A stretch of DNA of 64,000 nt, taken from NCBI RefSeq assembly GCF_016009175.1, contig NZ_JADUCM010000004.1, forward strand, positions 62,001-126,000, given 5' to 3'. The notes under the pieces were generated by a model, which was not told the origin of the DNA, did not search any database, and saw only the letters and a list, made by a program, of their open reading frames with translations. This document shows, piece after piece, positions 25,482 through 35,812 of this stretch. Every line of letters begins with the position of its first letter. Positions within the stretch are counted from its first letter, which is position 1. The position numbers and the translations under genes were made by a program. The stretch is from Pseudomonas alkylphenolica (GTDB taxonomy: Bacteria; Pseudomonadota; Gammaproteobacteria; Pseudomonadales; Pseudomonadaceae).

Positions 25482-26369
25482 ATGGCCGCCGTCCCGTTTG
25501 ATCCCGCCCAGCACCAGGCCAGCACGGTGTGCCTGCCACCTGGCAACTGGGCAACCGTGCTCGACTGCCTGAGCGAGCATTTCAAGGCGATTGGTCGCGA
25601 GCAGTGGCTCGACCGGATTGCGCGGGGCCGGGTGCTGGACGCCCAGGGTACACCGATCAGTGCGACACTGGCCTACAAGCAAGGGCTGCGCATTCACTAT
25701 TTTCGTGAAGTACCCAACGAAAAGCCGATTCCGTTCCAGGAGCAGATCCTGCACGTGGACGAGCACCTGGTGGTGGCAGACAAACCACACTTTCTGCCGG
25801 TTACCCCCACAGGCGAATACGTCGAACACACCTTGCTGCGTCGACTGATTCGCCGCCTGGACAACCCGAACCTGGTGCCGCTGCATCGCATCGATCGTCA
25901 CACCGCAGGGCTGGTGCTGTTTTCCGCCAACCCACAAAGCCGCTCGGCCTACCAGTCACTGTTCCCCAATCGCCAGATCGACAAGCATTACCAGGCCATT
26001 GCCCATGCGTTGCCTGATCTGCCGTTCCCGCGGGTGCACAAGAGCCGTATGGTCAGTGGCGAGCCGTTCTTCCGCATGCAGGAAGTCGAAGGGCAGAGCA
26101 ACAGCGAAACCCATGCCCAGGTGCTGGAGAAAAACGGCGAGCTGTGGCGCTACGGATTATCGCCCATCACCGGCAAGACACATCAGTTGCGCGTGCACAT
26201 GGCGGCGCTGGGCGCGAGTATCTGCAACGATCCGTTTTATCCACAAGTGCTGGAAGACCAGGATGATTACGCCAAGCCCCTGAAGCTGTTGGCGCAGCGT
26301 TTGCGCTTCAATGACCCGTTGACTGGCGAGGAGCGTGTTTTCGAAAGTCGGCTGACGCTCGACTGGTAA
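25482..26369 (+). CDS. RluA-family pseudouridine synthase
   Basis: A 295-residue cytoplasmic enzyme converting uridine to pseudouridine in RNA. The catalytic motif HRIDRHTAGL (Asp near residue 138) and the C-terminal GKTHQLRVHMAALG are characteristic of RluA/TruC-type enzymes. There is no N-terminal S4 domain. The rRNA or tRNA target cannot be told from sequence. It starts 51 bases after the SOS gene and is probably a separate unit. Confidence 0.93.
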   Translation: MAAVPFDPAQHQASTVCLPPGNWATVLDCLSEHFKAIGREQWLDRIARGRVLDAQGTPISATLAYKQGLRIHYFREVPNEKPIPFQEQILHVDEHLVVADKPHFLPVTPTGEYVEHTLLRRLIRRLDNPNLVPLHRIDRHTAGLVLFSANPQSRSAYQSLFPNRQIDKHYQAIAHALPDLPFPRVHKSRMVSGEPFFRMQEVEGQSNSETHAQVLEKNGELWRYGLSPITGKTHQLRVHMAALGASICNDPFYPQVLEDQDDYAKPLKLLAQRLRFNDPLTGEERVFESRLTLDW

Positions 26370-26379
26370 GGCGGGGGGC

Positions 26380-26403
26380 GGCGCACCTGTTGGCAGGTGC
26401 GCC
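26380..26403. terminator. Hairpin between converging pseudouridine synthase and aer2
   Basis: GGCGCACCTG (26380-26389) pairs perfectly with CAGGTGCGCC (26394-26403), loop TTGG. There is no T-run on either strand; it may act as a bidirectional pause or terminator. Confidence 0.4.
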
Positions 26404-26411
26404 GTCTGCGT

Positions 26412-27977
26412 TTAACGGTTGAAGCGCTCGACCAGCGAGTATTGAGTGGTTGCAGTGCGGGTCAGCTCTTCGCTGAGCAGCGCCGAATGCTGGGCCTGCT
26501 CGGACGTCTGGTCAGCCAGGTCGGCAATGGTGCTGATGTTGCGGCTGATTTCATCGGCCACGGCGGTTTGCTCTTCGGTGGCAGCAGCAATCTGGGTGGC
26601 CATGTCAGTGATGTTGGCCACTGCTTCGCTGATGCCGACCAGCGCCTGGTCAGCTTCCATTACCCGCGCCACGCCTTCCTCGGCCTGACGATGGCCCGCT
26701 TCCATGGTTTGCACAGCGTTGCTGGCGGTTTGCTGCAGCTTGGCGATCAGGCCGTGGATCTGGCCGGTCGACTCGCTGGTGCGCTGGGCCAGTTGACGGA
26801 CTTCGTCGGCCACCACGGCAAAGCCACGGCCCATTTCGCCCGCTCGCGCAGCTTCAATGGCAGCGTTGAGCGCCAGCAGGTTGGTCTGGTCGGCAATGCC
26901 TTTGATCACATCGACCACGCCGCCGATCTCATCGCTGTCGCGGGCCAGTTGCGTAACGGTCAAGCCGGTTTCACCGACAGCCGCAGACAGGCGCTGAATC
27001 GCTTCGCGGGTTTCGCCGGCGATGTCGCGGCCACGACCGGTCAGGCGGTTGGCTTCCTGGGTGGCATCCGCCGTACGCTGGACGTGGTTGGCCACTTCCT
27101 GTGTTGTAGCGGCCATCTGGTTGACGGCGGCGGCGACCTGTTCGGTCTCGACGCGCTGGCGCTCCAGGCCCGTCGAGCTGTTGTGGGCCAGGGCATCGGA
27201 CTGGCGTGCTTGCTCGTTGAGGTGCTCGGCCGTGTCCTGCAGGCGGGTCAGGCAGGTTTTCATGCGTGCGTCCTGACTGAGCATGGCCATTTCCAGTCGC
27301 GCCTGAACGCCGCGGCTGTCGGTGTACATCTGCGCAATCAGTGGGTCGGAGGTCGATTGCTCGGCCAGGCGCAGCAGGCGCTTGAGGCCACGTTGTTGCC
27401 AGCTCAGGCCCAGCAGGCCCAGCGGCACCGACAGGCCGGCAGCCAGGGCGAAGCCCCAGGAGTGGCCCAGCCAGCTACCGATCAGAAAGCCCATCTGGCT
27501 AATCAAAATGAACGGCAGCCAGTCCTGCACCACCGGCAGCCATTGATCGCGACGCGGGACTGCCGACTTGCCTTCGTTTATGCGTTGGTACAGCGCCTCG
27601 GCGCGACGGATCTGTTCGGCGGTGGGTTTGACCCGTACCGATTCGAAGCCGACCACCTGGTTGTTCTCGAACACCGGCGTGACGTAGGCGTTTACCCAGT
27701 AGTGGTCGCCACTTTTACAACGGTTCTTGACGATGCCCATCCACGGCAAGCCTTGCTTGAGGGTGGACCACATATGGGCAAACACGGCCGCCGGTACGTC
27801 CGGATGGCGCACCAGGTTGTGCGGTGCACGCATCAGCTCCTCGCGGGAGAAGCCACTGATCTCGACGAAGGCGTCGTTGCAATAGGTAATGACACCTTTG
27901 GTATCGGTGGTCGAGATCAAGCGTTGTTGAGCAGGGAAAGTCCGTTCGCGCTGGGTAATCGGCTGGTTGTTACGCAT
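26412..27977 (-). CDS. aer2: Aer-type aerotaxis/energy-taxis receptor
   Basis: A 521-residue receptor with an N-terminal PAS domain (about 10-120; [21 protein letters not shown] and [18 protein letters not shown] are the Aer hallmarks for FAD binding), a hydrophobic anchor (about 160-195), a HAMP-like linker and a C-terminal methyl-accepting signalling domain with the hairpin tip [20 protein letters not shown]. It reports the electron-transport or redox state to CheA/CheW. The length and the position beside acnA match P. putida Aer2. Regulation appears to be by FliA (see promoter). Confidence 0.94.
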   Translation of the reverse strand: MRNNQPITQRERTFPAQQRLISTTDTKGVITYCNDAFVEISGFSREELMRAPHNLVRHPDVPAAVFAHMWSTLKQGLPWMGIVKNRCKSGDHYWVNAYVTPVFENNQVVGFESVRVKPTAEQIRRAEALYQRINEGKSAVPRRDQWLPVVQDWLPFILISQMGFLIGSWLGHSWGFALAAGLSVPLGLLGLSWQQRGLKRLLRLAEQSTSDPLIAQMYTDSRGVQARLEMAMLSQDARMKTCLTRLQDTAEHLNEQARQSDALAHNSSTGLERQRVETEQVAAAVNQMAATTQEVANHVQRTADATQEANRLTGRGRDIAGETREAIQRLSAAVGETGLTVTQLARDSDEIGGVVDVIKGIADQTNLLALNAAIEAARAGEMGRGFAVVADEVRQLAQRTSESTGQIHGLIAKLQQTASNAVQTMEAGHRQAEEGVARVMEADQALVGISEAVANITDMATQIAAATEEQTAVADEISRNISTIADLADQTSEQAQHSALLSEELTRTATTQYSLVERFNR

Positions 27978-28007
27978 AAGCTGTTCAATCCGCAAGGCTT
28001 TCGAGGG

Positions 28008-28034
28008 GTATCGGCAGCGTGAGGGGTTTGTTGA
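28008..28034 (-). promoter_or_regulatory. FliA (sigma-28) promoter of aer2
   Basis: On the minus strand TCAA (28034-28031), a 15-base spacer and GCCGATAC (28015-28008) match the TAAA-N15-GCCGATAA consensus at 10 of 12 positions. It lies about 31 bases before the aer2 start. Confidence 0.68.
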
Positions 28035-28183
28035 ATGAATATTTGTGGTTATTGACCTGGGGCATGGAGTCAGGCAATGGCCCGTGCTACGAAATTCGCG
28101 CAAAGTTCAGCAATATGACTGCATTGTTTCATGTTTTTGACACAAAAGTCAGTCGGTAACCGGTGGGTTTCAGTCGATGAAGG

Positions 28184-28210
28184 ATGGCCCGGCCACAAGG
28201 GCCGGGCCAT
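28184..28210 (-). terminator. Terminator-like hairpin after acnA
   Basis: ATGGCCCGGCC (28184-28194) pairs with GGCCGGGCCAT (28200-28210), loop ACAAG. The 11-base stem is strong but no U-run follows on the minus strand, so termination efficiency is uncertain. Confidence 0.45.
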
Positions 28211-28214
28211 TCCC

Positions 28215-30956
28215 TTAGGCTGCGATCAGCTGCCGCAGCACATAGTGGAGGATGCCGCCTGCCTTGAAGTACTCCACTTCGTTGAGCGTATCGATACGGC
28301 ACAGGACGTCGATCTGTTGGTGATTGCCGTCCGTGCGGGTGATCTTCAGCGTGAGTGTCATGTGTGGTTGCACGGTGGTGTTGCTCAGTCCGAGGATGTC
28401 GATGCGCTCGCTGCCATCGAGTGCCAGGGTTTTGCGGGTGTGACCGTCGATGAACTGCAGCGGCAGTACGCCCATGCCCACCAGGTTGGAGCGGTGAATA
28501 CGTTCGAAGCTCTCTGCCAGTACCGCCTTGACCCCTAGCAGGTTGGTACCCTTGGCGGCCCAGTCGCGGCTGGAGCCGGTGCCGTATTCCTGGCCTGCAA
28601 TGACTACCAGCGGGGTGCCGTCGGCCTGATAGCGCATGGCGGCGTCATAGATCGCCAGTTTTTCGCCCGTGGGCACATACAGGGTGTTGCCACCTTCTTC
28701 ACCGCCAAGCATTTCGTTGCGGATACGGATGTTGGCAAAGGTGCCGCGCATCATTACCTCATGGTTGCCCCGGCGCGAGCCGTACGAGTTGAAGTCGCGG
28801 GGCTCCACGCCTTTTTCACGCAGGTAACGTCCGGCCGGGCTGTCGGCCTTGATGTTGCCTGCAGGGGAGATGTGGTCGGTGGTGACCGAGTCCCCCAGCA
28901 AGGCCAGTACCCGGGCACCGTGAATATCTTCCACCACGGGCAGCGGCCCGGTGATGTCGTCGAAAAAGGGCGGGTGCTGGATATAGGTGGAGTCGTCCTG
29001 CCACACATAAGTCGCTGCCTGCGGTACTTCGATGGCCTGCCATTGGGCGTCACCGGCGAAGACTTCGGCATATTCCTTGTTGAACATGGCGGTGTCGACG
29101 CTGGCCACTGCGGCGGCGATTTCCGCCTGGCTCGGCCAGATATCGCGCAGGTACACCGGCTTGCCGTCTTTACCGGTACCCAGCGAGTCACGGGCCAGGT
29201 CCACGCGCACGCTGCCAGCCAGAGCATAAGCCACCACCAGTGGCGGTGATGCCAGCCAGTTGGTTTTTACCAGCGGATGCACGCGGCCCTCGAAGTTGCG
29301 GTTTCCCGAGAGCACAGAGGCGACTGTCAGGTCGGCACCGGTAATGGCTTTCTCGATAGCGTCGTCCAGTGGCCCTGAGTTGCCGATGCAGGTCGTGCAG
29401 CCGTAGCCGACCAGGTCGAAGCCCAGTTGGTCGAGGTAGGGCGTCAGGCCAGCAGCCTTGTAGTAGTCGGTGACCACCTTGGAGCCGGGGGCCAGCGAAC
29501 TTTTGACCCAGGGTTTGCGCGTCAGGCCTTTTTCGACGGCTTTCTTCGCCACCAGGCCTGCTGCCATCATCACGCTGGGGTTCGAGGTGTTGGTGCAGGA
29601 GGTTATGGCGGCGATCACCACGGCGCCATCGCGCAGCAGATGACGCTGGCCATCCTGTTCATAACTGACCTCGCCGGCCTGGTCAGCATTGCCTACGGCG
29701 ACACCGCCGCCGCCTTCGCTTTCCAGGCGGCCGACGTCCTTGGCCGGAGCCCGCAGCTGCAGGCCAAGAAAACTGTCGAAGGCCTGGCTGACCTGCGACA
29801 GCGCCACCCGGTCCTGAGGACGTTTAGGGCCGGCGAGGCTGGCTTCGACGTCGTGCATGTCCAGCGCCAAGGTGTCGGTGAATTCCGGTTCCTGGCCGGG
29901 CAGGCGCCACAGCCCCTGCGCTTTGCAGTAGGCCTCTACCAGCATCACTGTGTCTTCGGGGCGGCCCGAGAGGCGCAGGTAGTCGAGGGTAATCTGGTCC
30001 ACCGGGAAAAAGCCGCAGGTGGCACCATACTCCGGAGCCATGTTGGCGATGGTGGCGCGGTCGGCCAGCGGCAGGTCGGCCAGACCGTCACCGTAGAATT
30101 CGACAAACTTGCCCACCACACCTTTTTTGCGCAGCATCTGCGTGACGGTCAGCACCAGATCAGTGGCGGTGATGCCTTCGCGCAGTTTACCGGTCAGTTT
30201 GAAGCCGATGACTTCGGGGATCAGCATCGACACAGGCTGGCCGAGCATGGCCGCCTCCGCTTCGATGCCGCCCACGCCCCAGCCGAGTACACCCAGGCCG
30301 TTGATCATGGTGGTGTGCGAGTCGGTACCGACCAGGGTGTCCGGGAAGGCGTACGTGGTGCCGTCTTCCTCGCGCGTCCACACGGTGCGGCCCAGGTATT
30401 CAAGGTTGACCTGATGGCAGATACCGGTGCCCGGAGGCACCACGCTGAAATTGTCGAAGGCATTCTGGCCCCAGCGCAGGAACGCATAACGCTCGCCATT
30501 GCGCTGCATCTCGATGTCGACGTTCTGGGCAAAGGCTTGCTGGCTGGCGTAGCGGTCAACCATGACGGAGTGGTCTATGACCAGGTCCACCGGCGACAGC
30601 GGGTTGATCCGCTGCGGATCACCACCGGCCTTGGCCATGGCCGCGCGCATGGCTGCCAGGTCGACTACCGCCGGTACGCCGGTGAAATCCTGCATCAACA
30701 CCCGGGCCGGGCGGTACTGGATCTCGCGGGTGGAGCTGCGCGTCTTGAGCCAGCCAGCCAGGGCCACCAGATCGTCGCCGGTCACGGTTTTGCCGTCCTC
30801 CCAGCGCAGCAGGTTTTCCAGCAGCACCCTCAGCGACATGGGCAGGCGCTGCAGGTCACCGAGGTGCCTGGCGGCTTCGGTCAGGCTGAAGTAATCATAG
30901 GGACGGTCGGCGACCGTCAGTGTTTTGCGTGTTTTCAGGCTATCGAGCGAGGGCAT
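28215..30956 (-). CDS. acnA: Aconitate hydratase A
   Basis: A 913-residue iron-sulfur aconitase (AcnA/IRP class) converting citrate to isocitrate in the TCA and glyoxylate cycles. Cluster ligands are Cys454 in AITSCTNTS and Cys520 and Cys523 in [10 protein letters not shown]. The swivel domain is C-terminal. AAGGAG lies just before an in-frame TTG-GTA-ATG; the ATG at 30956 is correctly spaced. Known members of this family are oxidation-resistant stress forms and may bind RNA when the cluster is lost. It precedes aer2 on the same strand but each has its own control signals. Confidence 0.97.
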   Translation of the reverse strand: MPSLDSLKTRKTLTVADRPYDYFSLTEAARHLGDLQRLPMSLRVLLENLLRWEDGKTVTGDDLVALAGWLKTRSSTREIQYRPARVLMQDFTGVPAVVDLAAMRAAMAKAGGDPQRINPLSPVDLVIDHSVMVDRYASQQAFAQNVDIEMQRNGERYAFLRWGQNAFDNFSVVPPGTGICHQVNLEYLGRTVWTREEDGTTYAFPDTLVGTDSHTTMINGLGVLGWGVGGIEAEAAMLGQPVSMLIPEVIGFKLTGKLREGITATDLVLTVTQMLRKKGVVGKFVEFYGDGLADLPLADRATIANMAPEYGATCGFFPVDQITLDYLRLSGRPEDTVMLVEAYCKAQGLWRLPGQEPEFTDTLALDMHDVEASLAGPKRPQDRVALSQVSQAFDSFLGLQLRAPAKDVGRLESEGGGGVAVGNADQAGEVSYEQDGQRHLLRDGAVVIAAITSCTNTSNPSVMMAAGLVAKKAVEKGLTRKPWVKSSLAPGSKVVTDYYKAAGLTPYLDQLGFDLVGYGCTTCIGNSGPLDDAIEKAITGADLTVASVLSGNRNFEGRVHPLVKTNWLASPPLVVAYALAGSVRVDLARDSLGTGKDGKPVYLRDIWPSQAEIAAAVASVDTAMFNKEYAEVFAGDAQWQAIEVPQAATYVWQDDSTYIQHPPFFDDITGPLPVVEDIHGARVLALLGDSVTTDHISPAGNIKADSPAGRYLREKGVEPRDFNSYGSRRGNHEVMMRGTFANIRIRNEMLGGEEGGNTLYVPTGEKLAIYDAAMRYQADGTPLVVIAGQEYGTGSSRDWAAKGTNLLGVKAVLAESFERIHRSNLVGMGVLPLQFIDGHTRKTLALDGSERIDILGLSNTTVQPHMTLTLKITRTDGNHQQIDVLCRIDTLNEVEYFKAGGILHYVLRQLIAA

Positions 30957-31209
30957 TACCAACTCCTTCTGCGCCGGTGCTCGGCAATCTTCCCTGCTGT
31001 CGCCGAATCACCGCCTCTGTGAAGGTCCGCACGGCACGGACCTGGCTGAGCGGTCAGGTTAGTCGTGTTTCACACGCCTGACCAAGTACTGGACCGGCGG
31101 GGCATGTCGCAGGTTCCGAACTTGCTTTATCATTCGCCGATTTACCGGCGCTGTGCATTGCGCCCGGTCAGGGTTGGCGTGATTGGTCGCCAACCGTCCT
31201 GGAGTGAAG

Positions 31210-32274
31210 ATGAATACCCTGTTTATGCATTGCCGGCCCGGTTTCGAGGGTGAAGTCTGTGCCGAAATGTCCGAGCATGCCGCACGGCTGAATGTGCCGG
31301 GCTATGCCAAGGGCAAACCGCAAAGCGCCTGTGCCGAGTTCATCTGCAACGATGCCGAGGGCGCCGAGCGGCTGATGCGCGAACTGCGCTTTGCGCAACT
31401 GATTTTCCCCCGGCAATGGGCGCGCGGCAGCTTCATCGAGCTGCCGGAAACCGACCGTATCAGCGTGCTGCTCGAGCACCTGAGCGATTACCCGGTCGTT
31501 GCCAGTCTGTGGCTGGAAGTGATGGACACCAACGACGGCAAGGAGATTTCAACCTTCTGCCGCAAGTTCGAAGTGCCATTGCGCAAGGCCCTGAGCAAAG
31601 CCGGGCGCCTGGTTGAAGGGACGAGTGGGGCGCGTTTGCTGTTGACCTTCGTCAGTGGCCGGCGCGTGTTTGTCGGGTTGGCGGATGCCGACAATTCGGC
31701 GATGTGGCCGATGGGGATCCCGCGCCTGAAGTTCCCCCGTGAAGCACCGAGCCGCTCGACCCTCAAGCTGGAAGAGGCCTGGCATCACTTCATCCCGCGC
31801 GATCAGTGGGAAGCGCGCCTGTCCGATGACATGACCGGCGTTGACCTGGGGGCGGCGCCGGGCGGCTGGACCTACCAGCTGGTCAAGCGCGGCATGCTGG
31901 TAACCGCCATCGACAATGGCCCGATGGCCGAGAGCCTGATGGACACCGGGCTGGTTCAACACCTGATGGCCGACGGCTTTACCTACAAGCCGAAGCAGAC
32001 CGTGGACTGGATGGTTTGCGACATCGTCGAAAAGCCGGCGCGCAGTGCCGCGTTGCTGGAAACCTGGCTGGGTGAAGGCCTGTGCCGCGAGGCAGTGGTC
32101 AATCTCAAGTTGCCGATGAAACAGCGTTATGCCGAGGTGCGGCGACTGCTCGACCGTATTGAAGAAGGCTTCAAGGCACGCAAGGTCAAGGTATCGATTG
32201 GCTGCAAACAGCTGTACCACGACCGCGAAGAGGTGACCTGCCACCTGCGGCGCCTGGACCTGAAGCCGCGATGA
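31210..32274 (+). CDS. rlmM: 23S rRNA 2'-O-ribose C2498 methyltransferase
   Basis: A 354-residue enzyme with an N-terminal THUMP-like region and a C-terminal RrmJ/FtsJ methyltransferase fold. SAM motif DLGAAPGGWTYQL starts near residue 212; the K-D-K-E tetrad residues lie in VDWMVCDIVEKP and NLKLPMK. It modifies C2498 before 50S assembly. GGAG precedes the ATG at 31210. The short region upstream is shared with the divergent acnA. Confidence 0.95.
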   Translation: MNTLFMHCRPGFEGEVCAEMSEHAARLNVPGYAKGKPQSACAEFICNDAEGAERLMRELRFAQLIFPRQWARGSFIELPETDRISVLLEHLSDYPVVASLWLEVMDTNDGKEISTFCRKFEVPLRKALSKAGRLVEGTSGARLLLTFVSGRRVFVGLADADNSAMWPMGIPRLKFPREAPSRSTLKLEEAWHHFIPRDQWEARLSDDMTGVDLGAAPGGWTYQLVKRGMLVTAIDNGPMAESLMDTGLVQHLMADGFTYKPKQTVDWMVCDIVEKPARSAALLETWLGEGLCREAVVNLKLPMKQRYAEVRRLLDRIEEGFKARKVKVSIGCKQLYHDREEVTCHLRRLDLKPR

Positions 32275-32332
32275 TTTCTTCGCGGATAAATCCGCTCCCA
32301 CAGGGTCGGGGCGGGTTTACCCGCAAAGGTAA
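32275..32332. repeat. Pair of P. putida-type REP elements in opposite orientation
   Basis: TTCTTCGCGGATAAATCCGC then TCCCACAGG matches the P. putida REP layout, with inner palindrome GCGGAT-AA-ATCCGC (32282-32295). A second palindrome GCGGGT-TT-ACCCGC (32311-32324) with flanking CTTTGCGGG on the other strand is an inverted copy. Such elements lie between genes and can stabilise mRNA ends or attract IS elements. Confidence 0.85.
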
Positions 32333-32368
32333 GGGCGCCACAATGCTTGATAGTTTCCGGAGTTATAC

Positions 32369-32611
32369 ATGACTGATTTCACCCCAGACGCAATCCTCGA
32401 CGCCACCGGCCTCAACTGCCCGGAACCGGTGATGATGCTGCACCAGCACGTCCGTGACCTGGCCGCAGGCGGCCTGCTCAAGGTGATCGCCACCGACCCG
32501 TCGACCCGCCGCGATATCCCCAAGTTCTGCGTGTTCCTCGGTCACGAGCTGGTCCAGCAACAGGAAGACGCTGGCATCTACCTGTACTGGATCCGCAAGA
32601 AAGTCGACTAA
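32369..32611 (+). CDS. tusA: Sulfurtransferase TusA/YeeD-type, cysteine persulfide carrier
   Basis: An 80-residue TusA-like protein with the catalytic Cys17 in [11 protein letters not shown], the hallmark CPxP-type motif, followed by the small two-helix, four-strand fold. It carries sulfur from IscS to TusBCD for mnm5s2U tRNA thiolation or to molybdopterin synthesis. Gene ends overlap the next, converging gene by 3 bases. Confidence 0.94.
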   Translation: MTDFTPDAILDATGLNCPEPVMMLHQHVRDLAAGGLLKVIATDPSTRRDIPKFCVFLGHELVQQQEDAGIYLYWIRKKVD

Positions 32612-34005
32612 ACGCGATTACCCCGGCGAATGTGCTTGGCGCTGCTGCGCGCCAGGCGGATCGACAGCATCAAGGCCGCGCAGGTCAACCCGGCAATCAG
32701 GCCTTCCCACAAGCCACTGGGGCCGCTGGCGGGGCCAAAGTAGTCAGTCAAGCCCAGCAGGTAGCCCACCGGCAGGCCGATACCCCAATAGGCAAACAGG
32801 GTCAGGATCATCGTCACTCGCGTGTCCTGGTAGCCGCGCAGGGCGCCTGCCGCGATCACCTGGATGGCATCGGAAAACTGATACAGCGCGGCATACACAA
32901 TGAGCATGGCGGCAATCTGGATCACCGCGGTGTCGGGGGTATAGATTGACGCGATCGGTTCGCGCATCAGCAGGATCAAACCCGCCGAGAAGCAGGCAAA
33001 CACCAGCGCTGCGCCCAGGCCGACCAAGGCGGCAAAACGAGCCTGGCGTGGCTCGCCGGCACCAATGGCCTGGCCCACCCGCACGGTTACCGCCATCCCC
33101 AGCGAGTATGGAATCATGAACAGCAGCGAGCTGATGTTCAGGGCGATCTGGTGGCCGGCTACGACGGTGGGGCCGAGGCTGCCGATCAGCAGGGCAATTA
33201 CGGCGAAGATGCTCGATTCGGCAAACACTGCAATACCGATCGGCAGGCCAACGCCGGTCAGGCGCTTGATCACCGCCCATTGCGGGCGCTCGAAACGCAC
33301 CAGCACGCGGCTGCTCTGGTAGGCCGGCGCCCAGCGGCTCCAGGCCGCCATGCTCAGGGCCATGAACCACATGACAATGCCGCTGGCCCAGCCGCACCCG
33401 ACACCGCCCAGCGCCGGCAAGCCAAAGTGACCATAGATCAGCACATAGTTCAGCGGAATGTTCAGCAGCAGGCCGAGCAAGCCAATCACCATGCTCGGGC
33501 GGGTGCGGCCGAGGCCATCGCTGTAGCAACGCAATACGTAGTACAGCGCAATGCCCGGGAAGCCAAAGGCGATGCCTTGCAGGTAACCCATGCTCGGCTC
33601 GACCAGTTGCGGGTCGACATTCATGACCTGCAGTACCGGTTCGGCACTGACCAGCAGTGCGCTGGCAATCAGGCTGACAGCGACCGCCAGCCACAAGGCC
33701 TGACGCACCAGCGGGCCAATTTCGGCGTGCAGGCCGGCGCCAAAGCGCTGGGCCACTTTGGGGGTGGTGGCCAGCAGGATGCCGGTCATCAGCAGAAACA
33801 CGGGAATCCAGATCGAGTTGCCCAGTGCCACGGCTGCCAGGTCACGCGGGCTGACCCGGCCGGCCATCACGGCATCGACGAAACCCATGGCCGTGGTCGC
33901 CAGTTGCGCGATGATGATCGGTGTTGCCAGCAGCAACAGGCTGCGCAGTTCGGTGCGCACGCGGGCAGCACGTGACAAGGGAGTAGCGGAGGGAGCGGCG
34001 GTCAT
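32608..34005 (-). CDS. norM: MATE-family multidrug exporter (NorM type)
   Basis: A 465-residue protein with twelve predicted transmembrane helices and two MATE repeats. The first helix region has [31 protein letters not shown], with the conserved D of the NorM ion site. It uses Na+ or H+ gradients to expel cationic drugs. The start at 34005 has no clear ribosome site; a further in-frame ATG lies at 34071 and is less family-like. The stop overlaps that of tusA on the other strand. Substrates cannot be told. Confidence 0.9.
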   Translation of the reverse strand: MTAAPSATPLSRAARVRTELRSLLLLATPIIIAQLATTAMGFVDAVMAGRVSPRDLAAVALGNSIWIPVFLLMTGILLATTPKVAQRFGAGLHAEIGPLVRQALWLAVAVSLIASALLVSAEPVLQVMNVDPQLVEPSMGYLQGIAFGFPGIALYYVLRCYSDGLGRTRPSMVIGLLGLLLNIPLNYVLIYGHFGLPALGGVGCGWASGIVMWFMALSMAAWSRWAPAYQSSRVLVRFERPQWAVIKRLTGVGLPIGIAVFAESSIFAVIALLIGSLGPTVVAGHQIALNISSLLFMIPYSLGMAVTVRVGQAIGAGEPRQARFAALVGLGAALVFACFSAGLILLMREPIASIYTPDTAVIQIAAMLIVYAALYQFSDAIQVIAAGALRGYQDTRVTMILTLFAYWGIGLPVGYLLGLTDYFGPASGPSGLWEGLIAGLTCAALMLSIRLARSSAKHIRRGNRV

Positions 34006-34160
34006 TGGTGTCACAAGGCGGGCGTCCACAAAAAAGGTGCGCAAAGCCGGGTAGTCTACGCTTTGACGCATCGGTCAGGAAATATGCCCGGTGCTTTCCC
34101 GTCCAGCTGGCTATGGCCTCGGCAAGGGCCTACACTGCGGACCCCGACTAGGAGAGCGCC

Positions 34161-35303
34161 ATGCTGATTGTTGCCGACGAGAATATCCCGCTGCTCGATG
34201 CCTTCTTTGCAGGCTTCGGCGAGATCCGCCGCTATCCTGGTCGTGCCATTGATTCGGCCTGTGTAAAAGATGCCGATGTCTTGCTGGTGCGTTCCGTGAC
34301 CCGCGTCGATCAGGCGTTGCTCGAAGGCAGCCGGGTGCGTTTCGTCGGTACCTGCACCATCGGTACCGATCACCTGGCCCTGGACTATTTCGCTCAGGCC
34401 GGTATCCACTGGTCCAGTGCTCCCGGCTGCAATGCCCGTGGGGTGGTTGATTATGTGCTGGGCAGCTTGCTGACCCTTGCCGAACTGGATGGTGCCGATC
34501 TGGCAGGGCGCACCTACGGCGTGGTGGGGGCCGGTGAAGTCGGTGGGCGCCTGGTCGAGGTGTTGCGTGGCCTGGGCTGGAAAGTGCTGGTATGTGATCC
34601 GCCTCGCCAGCAGCGCGAGGGTGGCGACTATGTCAGTTTGCAGGCGGTGCTCGCCGAATGCGATGTGATCAGTCTGCACACCCCGCTGACCCGGGAGGGC
34701 GATGCGCCGACCTGGCACCTGCTTGGTGCTGAACAGCTTGCTGCGTTGCGCCCGGGCACCTGGTTGATCAACGCCAGCCGCGGTCCGGTGATCGACAACA
34801 CGGCATTGCGTGAGTGTTTGCTTGAACGCGAGGATGTCCTGGCAGTGCTGGATGTCTGGGAAGGCGAGCCGCAGGTTGATCTGGAGCTGGCCGACCTATG
34901 TGTGCTGGCTACCCCGCACATTGCCGGTTACAGCCTGGACGGCAAGCAGCGAGGTACGGCGCAGATCTACCAGGCATTCTGTGCCTGGCGAGGAGAGTCG
35001 GCGACGGTACACCTGGCAGATCTGCTGCCGCCGCCCTGGCTCGCCGAGGTCAGTCTGCAGGCTGAAACCGATCCGGCCTGGGCCTTGGCTACTCTGTGCC
35101 GGGCGGTGTATGACCCGCGCCGCGATGACGCTGATTTTCGCCGTAGCTTGAGCAGTGATCCGCTTGAGCAGAAGGCGGCCTTCGATACCCTGCGTAAACA
35201 CTACCCGCCTCGCCGCGAAATTGAAGGCCTGGCGGTGCGGCTGCATGGCGAAGCACCGCAGCTGGTGCAACTGGTGCGAGCCCTGGGCGGCGTGCTGGTC
35301 TGA
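34161..35303 (+). CDS. pdxB: Erythronate-4-phosphate dehydrogenase
   Basis: A 380-residue D-2-hydroxyacid dehydrogenase of the PdxB family, second step of pyridoxal-5-phosphate synthesis. The NAD site [12 protein letters not shown] and the catalytic Arg ([12 protein letters not shown]), Glu ([11 protein letters not shown]) and His ([12 protein letters not shown]) are present, and the C-terminal dimerisation domain specific to PdxB follows (from about 285). GGAGAGCGCC precedes the ATG. Confidence 0.96.
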   Translation: MLIVADENIPLLDAFFAGFGEIRRYPGRAIDSACVKDADVLLVRSVTRVDQALLEGSRVRFVGTCTIGTDHLALDYFAQAGIHWSSAPGCNARGVVDYVLGSLLTLAELDGADLAGRTYGVVGAGEVGGRLVEVLRGLGWKVLVCDPPRQQREGGDYVSLQAVLAECDVISLHTPLTREGDAPTWHLLGAEQLAALRPGTWLINASRGPVIDNTALRECLLEREDVLAVLDVWEGEPQVDLELADLCVLATPHIAGYSLDGKQRGTAQIYQAFCAWRGESATVHLADLLPPPWLAEVSLQAETDPAWALATLCRAVYDPRRDDADFRRSLSSDPLEQKAAFDTLRKHYPPRREIEGLAVRLHGEAPQLVQLVRALGGVLV

Positions 35304-35312
35304 AACCAGGCA

Positions 35313-35339
35313 ATAAAAACCCGGCGACTGGGCCGGGTT
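35313..35339 (-). terminator. Terminator of the small minus-strand gene
   Basis: AACCCGGC (35318-35325) pairs with GCCGGGTT (35332-35339). The A-run at 35312-35319 provides the minus-strand U-run. On the plus strand pdxB gets the stem but no U-run. Confidence 0.75.
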
Positions 35340-35355
35340 GAAGGATTCGGGTGGG

Positions 35356-35529
35356 TCAGTCTTTCTTGGCGGGTTCTTTGCGGCTTTGCTCCAGCTTTTC
35401 GCAGGCTTGCTGGATCATTTCCTCGGTGATGGTGATCTCCTGACCGTTCTGGTCGATGATCGAACCGCCTACCGGCGCCTGAGGGTTGGGTGCGGCTTTT
35501 GGTTGGGTGGTGCTCTGTTGTAGGCTCAT
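35356..35529 (-). CDS. Conserved small hypothetical protein
   Basis: A 57-residue hydrophilic protein with no hydrophobic segment, carrying a Pro/Gln/Ala-rich N-terminus, a strand-like SIIDQNGQEITIT stretch and a charged C-terminal helix (EMIQQACEKLEQSRKEPAKKD). The ATG at 35529 follows GGAGACAGGA. Its position beside pdxB is probably fixed in pseudomonads; function is unknown. Its own terminator indicates a real, separately transcribed gene. Confidence 0.7.
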   Translation of the reverse strand: MSLQQSTTQPKAAPNPQAPVGGSIIDQNGQEITITEEMIQQACEKLEQSRKEPAKKD

Positions 35530-35812
35530 TCCTGTCTCCTCGTCAGGTTTCAAGCTCAGACTAAAATCGCCTTGTGACCGGCCTGTGACAGCTTTTTTGG
35601 TAATCACGGTGGGACACTTCCAGTCCACCAGAAAGCCGGCTAAACCTCCAGTGGTGCGTTAGACCGAAAAGGTCTAGCCAGCTGTTGCATGGACCTTATT
35701 GGCTCATTTGGCCTGTTGTGGATACCGACGGCGGTACAGCGCCATGAGTTCCTTGGCGCAGGACGAGCGGTCCGGTGTAGGCTGCAACAAACCACAGACC
35801 CGCGGTCCTGTC

